Source of the DNA: Cryptomeria japonica | Taxonomy: Eukaryota; Streptophyta; Pinopsida; Cupressales; Cupressaceae | Length of the DNA: 64,000 nt | Direction of reading: 5' to 3' | Assembly: GCF_030272615.1 (NCBI RefSeq) | Contig: NC_081409.1 | Span: 876,315,594 to 876,379,593, forward strand | Shown: piece after piece, positions 56,481 to 64,000 of the stretch | Layout of the letters: the number at the start of each line of letters is the position of its first letter | Numbering within the stretch: the stretch's first letter is position 1 | Position numbers and translations under genes: made by a program | Notes under the pieces: generated by a model | Databases searched by the model: none | Told to the model about the DNA's origin: nothing | Seen by the model: only the letters and a program-made list of their open reading frames with translations

Positions 56481-57109
56481 AATTGTTGTCCTTGGATAGA
56501 TGCACCATCATATGCGTCTACTTGGAAGGAGGGGAAACAACCCTCGACTTCAAGTTGAGATACTTGAATTTGTCCTTTGAAAGAGATTTTGTAAAGATAT
56601 CTGCAACCTGATTCTTTCTAGGTACATATTCCAATTTCACTTCCTTTTCCCTTAAAAAGTGATACTAGATAGATATGTTTTTTGTTCTAAAATGCATCAC
56701 TGGATTCTAAAAATTAAATGCTCTTGTATTGTAACAAAGGATAGGAATGGGCTCATCATATGTTACCTTGATGTCCTTCAATATCTTCTTCATCCACAAC
56801 ACTTAGGTGCAACATGATGCTACTGCAATATACTTTATTTCTATTGTTGATAGGGACACTGATTCTTGCTTCTTACTAAACCATGACACCAATCTTATTC
56901 TAGAGAAAAAGGCTCTACTGCTTGTGCTTCTTCTATCATCAATATTACCTACCTAATCAACATCAATATAGGCACTTAAGTCAAAGTCATTACACTTTGG
57001 ATATCATAATCCATAGTCTAGAGTGTTATTCAAATATATAAAGCTTCTTTTGAATACCTTCACATGAATTTCTATTGGATTTGCTTGAAATATTGCAACT
57101 AAACATACT
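56481..57109 (-). pseudogene. pol: Copia RNase H (element H)
   Basis: Minus-strand frames give LNNTLDYGLWYPKCNDFDLS, DDRRSTSSRAFF, SKKQESVSLSTIEIKYIA, CYNTRAFNF (normally CDN.SAI), NPVMHFRTKNISI and a final VADIFTKSLSKDKF. Stops occur at several places, so only the outline of the domain remains. Confidence 0.82.
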
Positions 57110-57126
57110 GCACATGTAACATTGTT
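57110..57126. repeat. Target-site duplication of LINE 2 (left copy)
   Basis: GCACATGTAACATTGTT is repeated with one change at 59678-59694. Confidence 0.88.
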
Positions 57127-57312
57127 TTCATTAATGAGAAAAATAGGTTTTTAGGACCCGAAACCTTTAACATAGGAGATTAAGAAGTATCATCAAAGAG
57201 TATCCGAACCATAAAAATGCTTACAAAATGACTAACATAAAAGCTAGTAAACAGAAAGGACAACAAAAGATAGAAATAACAAAACAACAAAAACCAAGAA
57301 AACACTGCACAA

Positions 57313-58908
57313 TTAAAGAGTCTTTAGGAGGTCCTCCGCCTTAATCACCAACTGGTCATAGGTGGCCGCAACAACTTTGAGTTCATCCAGGTCCTTATTA
57401 GGCTTCTTTTCCTTCTTTTTACCTCTGGTTCTTGTTCTAGGTCCTTGAACATCTCCTGTACCTTCAGTGTCAGGGTCAATTTCCAGAATGTCCTTCTCCT
57501 CATCCAATTTGTTGATGATAGTTTTGGTATTGCCAACAGAGACCTTTAGAATGTTTAAGCTTTTCTCTACGATGATTTTGAGACATTCCTCAATTTTGTT
57601 GACTTTACTGACAGTTCCCGAAATAGTTTGATCCATAGCATTAGCATTCGCTTTCCTCTCCAACAAGTCTTTCTCAATTTGCTCGAATCTGGGGTTGAAG
57701 GAGTCTCTTATATTTTCAGCTTTAGCAACTGTATTTGTCAAATCCTCCATATAATCTGCCATAGTCTTCCCTTCACTAGTGTTGATAGTTTCCAGAATCT
57801 GGATTTTGTGGCTAAGCTTCTTGTTGTCATCCATAGTTTTCTTGTAACTGGAGATTAACCATTCCATTGTGTCCATAAAACCTTTCAAACCCTCATGAGG
57901 AGGGTTTGAGGGGGGTTCTATCTTACCGGAGTTGTCCTATTCCTTATTAGGGTTGTCACCAACAGTAGCTTTATCTTCAACCCTATGAACTTCTCCAGTG
58001 GTCACCTCCTCCAAGTTTTGATCAACATCCAAAATCTTTTTCTGCTTATGTTCCTCCAGCTCCTTCACCTTCTCGTCCTTTCTCTTTTGTTTGTTTCTGG
58101 TCTAAGTATGGGCTTTGGTTTTCTTTTTCAATGAACCTTGGGGTTTCTCCTTCTCTGAATTTTCAAAGACCTCTTCCTTCTCCAAGGAGCTAATCTGGAG
58201 AATTTTGCCTTTAGATTTCTTGCCCTTTGAGGAGGAAGGCCTGGTTTTCAAATATTTCCTCTTCTTGCCAACTTGAACTTCTGATTCATCCATACTCTCC
58301 TCAGAATCGCTCGTTGGATCACTGTCAAAACCCTCATCCAAAGAAAAAATAGAGTCCGACCCATCCCCCTCAGACTCAGAAATAGAGGGTTGCAGGTGGG
58401 CAATTTGGTTAGCCTTGAGGTGGTCATAAATAAGAACTATTAAGCCTTGATGCATGGCAGTGTCACCCATAGGGTTCTCTTTGTAGGCTTTAATGGTGAC
58501 ATTCATAAAACATAAAAAAAAAATGGAATGTTAACCTTCTCGTCATGCCTAAAATGATTCATCAAAACAAAATGGTAGCCGTATACTTTAGTGAATCTAC
58601 CATCCAAAGTAATATCTTTCAATGGCCTCCTTGCTCACTTTTCTATCTTTGTAGTAGTTGCTTCCTTCCCTTCGGAGACCCATGGCTTGGGCAATAAGGT
58701 CTTCATCTATGATAACAGACTAGTCTCCCATCTTCAAAGTGCCCTTTCTCCAGTTTTTACTGAAGAAATTAGTGATTGTTGCGTCCCGTCCATGGAGCCT
58801 CTCCATAAATTTTGAGAACCCTTTCTTTTGCAGAATATTCCAGACCGCCTCCTTTTGCTTTCATTCCTTACAGCTCCTAGGTTCGTAGTGGCGTCTATTT
58901 CCGCCCAT
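57313..58908 (-). pseudogene. Extra ORF of LINE 2, unknown globular, acidic and coiled-coil protein
   Basis: The first ATG at 58908 (MGGNRRHYEPRSCKE) opens about 530 codons. The N-terminal third is globular: LHGRDATITNFFSKNW, DEDLIAQAMGLRREG, then in a shifted frame VYGYHFVLMNHFRHDEKVN. The middle is Ser/Asp/Glu-rich (SDSIFSLDEGFDSDPTSDSE) and then Lys-rich (KKRKYLKTRPSSSKGKKSKG). The last 190 residues are predicted coiled coil with a basic end. Stops near 58860, 58720 and 58085 and frame changes near 58590 and 58520 disable it. The order globular, charged, coiled coil recalls the long ORF of element A. I recognise no firm family. Confidence 0.6.
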
Positions 58909-59065
58909 GTTTTCGCTATTTTAAGCTGAATGTCGAAACTTGCTGAGAGTTTTAGATAGAAAGTTTCTCGGAGCTACCAAATTTACCCAGAAAGCGTGGG
59001 AAGTGATAGATTAAGTGTTATAATAAATGGTGCTGACAATATTATAATTGCTCGAAGTACTCCTT
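58909..59065 (-). other. Short spacer between RNase H and extra ORF in LINE 2
   Basis: Roughly 160 bases without coding signal. Confidence 0.4.
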
Positions 59066-59640
59066 TTAATTTGTTTCATTATTGTTTTGTACATTAATGA
59101 TCTTTGGGGTGCTATTGTATCGGTCCTTAAAAATGATTAATCTAACATCCTCTTGGAGACCTTGTTCTCCCTTCCAAGTAATCATTTCGTCTTGATTTAC
59201 CATCGCATTGGCTGCCCAGTCAGCAGAAGCATTCACTTCACGATAGATGTGAGATATGTAGCTTTTCTCAAAAGTGTTAATGAGGTCTCTAGTGGCCTTT
59301 ATAATGTTATTGATAGACCATGAGGGCTTATAGGTCCCCTTAAGGCATTTGATGATATTGTTAAGAGTCCCCTTCAATCCATATGTAGGGGCAATTCCAT
59401 CTTTTTGGGGGGAGTATACCTTGGAGTGTTGCCATTGCTTTTGCCTTGTGGTTTGTTTGGCTTCCTATTGGAACAACAACCATTTCCTTACATATACCTT
59501 TGTCATCTCTAAGAATAGCTCCACATCCCGCAAGGCTCGGATTCCCTTTTGTAGCACCATCAAAATTGACTTTGAACCAACCATGAGGGGGAGTTTGCCA
59601 TCTTGCTTATAATCTTTTGTTTTGCTTGGGGTCAGAACTG
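59066..59640 (-). pseudogene. LINE RNase H domain (LINE 2)
   Basis: The minus strand reads GWFKVNFDGATKGNPSLAGC and GAILRDDKGICKEMVVVP, then a changed NHKAKAMATL where the catalytic Glu should be, then TFEKSYISHIYREVNASADW with the final Asp. One frame change lies between the halves. The Glu-to-Lys change and frame break show that it is inactive. Confidence 0.82.
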
Positions 59641-59677
59641 CCAGCATTCTTCAAGTTCCAGGAATTTAAAATGTGAA

Positions 59678-59694
59678 GCACGTGTAACATTGTT
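59678..59694. repeat. Target-site duplication of LINE 2 (right copy)
   Basis: GCACGTGTAACATTGTT, matching 57110-57126 at 16 of 17 positions. Confidence 0.88.
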
Positions 59695-60599
59695 AGGCCT
59701 AGATGTAGTTACCTATATAGTAGGCCCCCAATCATAGATCTATAGTGAGTCTGATTAGCAAGAGGTGACTCATCATCCTTGCTTAAATGACAACATGTTT
59801 CCATGGGAGTGCTCACATGTTTGCAGTCTTCCATACCAATCTTCTTTAACATCTCCTTACATATTTAGCTTGAGAGACAAAGATACCATCATCTAATTGA
59901 GCATTTTGAAGTCCAAGAAAGAATGGAAACTTACCTAGCATAGACATTTGAAAATCCATCTACATTTCTTTAGAAAACCTCTTACACATTGCATCATCTC
60001 CACCAAATATTATATCATCAATATATGTACAACATCAATAAAAATTATTTCATCGTCAATTTTAATATAAATATTATTGTCTATGGACCCTTATTGAAAC
60101 CTTTTTGATGTAAATACTTTTATAATCTTGCATACCAAGCCCTAAGAGCTTATTTGAGCCCATGTAATGCCTTCTTGAGTTTGCATACTATGTTTGGGTC
60201 TTTAGATAGTTGAAATCCATCAAGTTGCCCAATGTAGACTTCTTCTTCTAGGTCACCATTTTAAAATGCATATTTGACATCCATCTAATATACCTCGAAG
60301 TGCTTGTGTAAAACAAAAGCAAGAAACATTTTGATTGCTTCCATTTTGGTCACCAGAGTAAAAGCTTCTTCAAAATCGATTGCTTCCACTGGAGAATAAC
60401 CTTTACACACCAACCTTGTTTTGTTCATCACAACCTCTTCATATTCATTCAGATTGTTTCTAAACACCCATTTTGTTCCTATTACATTTTTGTCTGTAGG
60501 CCTTGGAACCAATTCCCAAATCTTATTCTTCTCAATCTGATTTAGTTCTTCTTTCATTTCTTGTATCCATCCTTTATATTTGCTAGCATCTTTTAACAC
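59695..60599 (-). pseudogene. pol: Copia reverse transcriptase (element H)
   Basis: The clearest frame (60285-60599) has [20 protein letters not shown] and [20 protein letters not shown]. Downstream frames give MDVKYAF, KKALHGLK and an IFGGDD-like stretch near 60005, with stops and frame changes throughout. The RNase H part continues at 57109 after LINE 2 is removed. Confidence 0.85.
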
Positions 60600-61989
60600 T
60601 TCATGTTTCTATCTTTGACAATAGGTAGAGCTTCACTCGTTCATTCATCTTTGCAACTCTTGTCCTAGTCTGTACACCTTCATTTTTGTCTCTAATTATC
60701 TAGTCTTCTAAACAAATTTGGTTAGGGTTTTAGGGTTCTCCTCAGGTATTTCTTCCTTCTCTTCAAGTACCTCTTCTTTTGGTGCTTGGAGGTTCGTCTA
60801 GTTGATAGCCTCTTGAATTACATGTTTTATGATGTAAATCTTCATCAACTCTGACATTTGCACTTTCAATGACCTTTTCATTTTTTTATTGCAACACCTA
60901 TAGGCTTTGATTCTAGTTGAGTAACCAAGGAATATTCCTATATCAAATCTAGAGTCAAACTTCCCCAAATCTTCTTCATCTCTTTTAATTTAAAATTTAC
61001 TCCCAAAAAAATTGAAGTACTTGATAGTAGTAGCTTTTCCATGCCATAGCTCATAAGGAGTCTTGTCATTGTTCACTCTTAGTTGTCCCCTGTTAAGAAT
61101 GTAGATTGCAATATGCATTGCTTTCTTCCAATACATATTAGGCAAATTAGGTTCTTCCAACATTGTTCTTTCCATCTCTTGAACAATTATATTATTTCTT
61201 CAACTACTACATTTTGTTAAAGAGTTCTATGAGTAGACAAATGCCTCTATATCTCATGTTCCTCACATAATTTTTGAAATTTATTTGATTTGAATTCACC
61301 TCCTCTATCAGACCTTAGACACCTGATTCTACTATTCATTTCATTTTCACCCCATTAACTTGAAAATCTTAAACATGCTAAAAGCTTTTGATTTTTCTTT
61401 TAACAAAGTAACTCAATTCATCCTAGAAAAATTGTCAATGACTAACATGAAGTACCTTTCACCTTGAAGAATCTTTGTCCTAGTTGGTCCACACATGTTA
61501 GTTTGAATCAATTCCAAAGATTTTGTGGAAGAGAACTCCCCAGTCTTGAATCTTGTTCTTATTTTCTTTCCAATCTAACGTTCTTTGCATAATGTGTTTG
61601 CAGGCTTGACAATCTTTGGCATGTCTCTAACTGCATGTGTAGAGCCAATCTTCAAAATATTCTCAAAATTGGTGTGTCCTATTCTTTTGTGCCATATCTA
61701 GCATCCACTAGTTTTTCCTAAAATACAATTTATTTAATTTGCTTGCTTTAGGTTGTATACATTTCCCTTGGCTCTAGATCATTTTTCCACCAATCTTTCG
61801 GACCTTGCCTTCATGATTTCACATCCTTTATCATGAAAAGTAATATTGTAACCTTTGTTGCACATTTGACTTGGACCAAGAAGATTGTGCTTGAGACCCT
61901 TAAAATGGAGAACATCTCCTGTTTTGCTCTTTCCATCAATAGTTATTGTGTCGTTTCCACAAATATTTGTTGAATAATCATCCCCAAAA
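60600..61989 (-). pseudogene. Copia integrase remains (element H)
   Basis: One open piece (60990-61175) reads NLPNMYWKKAMHIAIYILNR and DKTPYELWHGKATTIKYFNF, the late integrase region. Upstream, minus-strand frames show SDRGGEFKSNKF-like sequence near 61300, IDNFSRMN-like sequence near 61430 and a pre-integrase WHKRIGHTNFENI-like stretch near 61690. It is heavily interrupted. Confidence 0.8.
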
Positions 61990-62394
61990 TTGACTAATCC
62001 TCCATTCCATATTTTAAGATCAAGATGAACTTACCTCTATCACTTGTCATGTTTTTGGAACAACCACTACCAATCACTCAAGAGTTTGTCTCTTCTTTTA
62101 TATGAAAGTCAATCCACACAATCATATACCTTTCAATATTATTATTATCTTCTAGAGTGCAAGACAACTTGATAGGATTAGGATCTTTGAGAACAGTCTT
62201 CTTCACACATTTTTTTGGGTTAGCAACATTGTTTACAATATTTAGGACTATGAAAAGGGCTTCTTCTCTATCATTATCAAGAGCATTGGAATCCTCATCA
62301 TATAAAGAGTATTACTTTTCTTTAGAGTACATACTTCTTTTGAAATTGTTTCCCTTGAGATTCTTGTTACTATTCTCTATTTTTTACTGGGTAT
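61990..62394 (-). pseudogene. Copia protease remains (element H)
   Basis: Near 62040-62100 the minus strand reads VIGSGCSKNMTSDRG, the copia protease active site with the catalytic Asp changed to Gly. An acidic spacer lies upstream. No intact frame. Confidence 0.72.
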
Positions 62395-63212
62395 TTAGAA
62401 ATGACCAATTTTGCCACAATTAAAACATTTGAAAGGTAACTTACCTTTGTATTTTCTAGTGCCATTCTTTAAATTTTCTAACAAAGTTTGCTTCTTCTTC
62501 ATTAGAACCATTTCTCTAATCAGATGCTTCATTCTTTTACTTTCTACTAGTTTTGAAAGCAACTTCCTTCTAAGGGACCTTCTTATCAAATTCTCCCATT
62601 TCAAAAGCAGTAAGTGCACCAAACAATTGATCCATTGAAAAATTATTTAAATCTCTAGCTTCCTCAATTAAAGACACTTTAGTAGTATAGGCTCTGAGAA
62701 GAGACATGAGAACCTTTTGTACCACAACCAGTTCTTTTAATTCCTCTCCAAGACCTCTGATTGCACGGACAACTTCATCTACTCATAACAGATAGCTAGC
62801 AATATCCTCATCTTCTAATATTCTTAGGTTTTCAAATTTATCTTTGTAGATCTGCAACTTAGCTTTCTTGAATTTTGTATCTCCTTCATAAATACCACCA
62901 AGATTCACCTATACATCCCTAGCAATGTTGCAATACATCGCCTTTATAAGCTCAACATCAACTAGTTCATTCCAAAAAGCATTCTTTGCTTTAGCATTAT
63001 TTTCACATGCCTTGATCTTAGACAGATCACCTGGAGGAGTATAACCATTTTCAACCAAATTTACAAACACCAAACCCTAAAGATGTTAGATAGGATTCCA
63101 TCTTTACTCGCCATAAAGTGTAGTTTATTCCATCAAATTGAGATGCCTTGTGAGATCCTTCTTGTATCATCGTGAATCTTCCTCGATCTATTAGGCCTCT
63201 CCCAAGGAACTT
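62395..63212 (-). pseudogene. gag: Copia gag remains (element H)
   Basis: The frame 62395-62622 ends KYKGKLPFKCFNCGKIGHF, a knuckle cut by a stop after its His. Upstream, broken frames show LGEELKELVVVQKVLMSLLR-like and QFDGINYTLWRVKMESYL-like gag words up to about 63150. The arrangement is the usual UBN2 capsid followed by a knuckle. Confidence 0.78.
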
Positions 63213-63213
63213 G

Positions 63214-63225
63214 GCTCTGATACCA
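63214..63225 (-). other. Primer-binding site of element H
   Basis: TGGTATCAGAGC on the coding strand, a perfect initiator-Met match, with the AT spacer seen in the other copia elements. Confidence 0.88.
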
Positions 63226-63227
63226 AT

Positions 63228-63417
63228 TGTTAGTCACATCAGATTACTAAGAGAGGGATGCATTAGTATTCAATCAAATCTCAAACCCTTCAAAAACACT
63301 ACAACCAAATGCTCCTTACAACAAATCAACAACAATGAAAAGTAGAATGAACAAAGCATACAACACTGTTGCACATGAAAATACCAAATTTAAATAGAAA
63401 ATCCAACAAGGAAAAGT
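63228..63417 (-). repeat. 5' LTR of element H, truncated
   Basis: About 190 bases matching the left part of 54480-56279. Similarity stops near 63417, after CAACAAGGAAAAGTA, so most of the LTR, including the promoter part, has been lost or replaced. Confidence 0.78.
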
Positions 63418-64000
63418 ATGCCTAGCAAATTTACCCTTGTGTAAGTTTTAAATCTGCCTTTGCATTCATATTTTTTCCCTACACGCAAAAATTTGCATAA
63501 TCGCAACTTGGAAACATAAATCAACTAAAATGATCAAAATTGTTAGTTTAGATCCATGACATGGGTCCCATTAGGCATGTCTAAATTTGTGCAAGGAAAA
63601 TGATTTCAAATGGAGTAGAATTAGCAATAAAATCAACTCAAACACACGAATCAAACCCACTAATTAAGCTAAAAAAGGATCAAACCATAGCATTTTTTTT
63701 GCAAATGAAGTATGACATGCTCCTCATTATATAGATTTGCCCAAGATGGTCAAATTTGATGTGTGGTCACAAAATTTCAACAACATGATGATGCTCAAAT
63801 AGCAAAGGAGTGAGATCGTTCAAAATGGCTAAGACTATATACATATAAGAAATTAAATTAAATGTTATCATTACAATTTACAACAAAAGTATAGATCAAT
63901 TTATATAAGAGAGTTTTGGATATAAATATTGTGATTAGAATTATTTTAAGAAAGTAAGTGTAAAAAGATAAAAAAGTTAATGTTTTAAATTAAATGTTAT
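63418..64000. other. Unassigned AT-rich sequence at the right edge
   Basis: No supported gene, LTR pair or repeat. No frame of note on either strand. Confidence 0.5.

Larger units (their letters stand above)
57127..59677 (-). mobile_element. LINE 2: 5'-truncated LINE with an extra ORF
   Basis: A minus-strand LINE fragment flanked by a 17-bp duplication inside element H. It starts just before the RNase H domain of ORF2, continues with a 1.6-kb coding region of unknown function, and ends at the left with CTCATTAATGAAAAC. Truncation at the 5' end is the usual outcome of LINE insertion. Confidence 0.85.
54480..63417 (-). mobile_element. Element H: decayed Ty1/copia with truncated 5' LTR
   Basis: A minus-strand copia element with a 1.8-kb 3' LTR (54480-56279), a polypurine tract, and heavily mutated RNase H, RT, integrase, protease and gag. 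A primer site (63214-63225) precedes a 5' LTR cut after about 190 bases. A LINE fragment interrupts it at 57127-59677. It has many more stops than B, C or D and is probably the oldest copia element here. Confidence 0.88.

Overview
The window is a plant retrotransposon graveyard. I found no host protein-coding gene, rRNA or functional tRNA gene. Nearly every supported feature belongs to an LTR retrotransposon, a LINE or a SINE. The best host guess is a seed plant with a very large, repeat-rich genome, possibly a gymnosperm. The grounds are plant-type Ty1/copia elements of the Sirevirus kind (initiator-Met primer sites of the TGGTATCARAGC type, several AAGGGGGAG polypurine tracts, coiled-coil/zinc-knuckle Gag), Tat/Athila-like Ty3/gypsy pol, and L1-type LINEs with a DUF4283-like ORF1. 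The species cannot be fixed from this sequence.

Layout, left to right. A minus-strand Ty3/gypsy element (E) runs off the left edge: RT-RNase H at 1-1290, protease at 3162-3417. Its protease gene is split at 3418-3422 by element A (3423-35114, plus strand, target duplication CGGAT). The other protease half and gag resume at 35115-37122. Element A is in turn split by element B (6681-30280, minus, target duplication GACAT). B holds two further complete insertions, D (8369-16117, minus, CTTGA) and C (17018-25461, minus, TGTGA). All four insertions keep both LTRs and 5-bp target duplications, so the order of events is readable: E, then A, then B, then C and D.

B, C and D are decayed copia elements with gag, protease, integrase, RT and RNase H. 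Element A has no pol at all. It carries a coiled-coil plus zinc-knuckle gag remnant and a long open frame of about 1,150 codons of unknown function, so it was probably mobilised in trans by a relative of B, C or D.

From 37181 to 45046 a plus-strand L1-type LINE (ORF1, ORF2, and an unexplained third ORF near the 3' end) sits in the 5' region of E. From 45057 to 53696 there are three gypsy-type LTRs in minus orientation, a tRNA-derived SINE inside one of them, and a leader/gag region containing a degenerate 21-bp (7-codon) repeat array. From 54480 to about 63417 lies another decayed copia element (H, minus). It is interrupted at 57127-59677 by a 5'-truncated LINE that also carries an extra ORF downstream of its RNase H domain.

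The parts most worth following up are element A's pol-less coding capacity, the third ORFs of the two LINEs, the 7-codon repeat array, the LTR sequence blocks shared across unrelated copia families, and the fully dated four-level nest.
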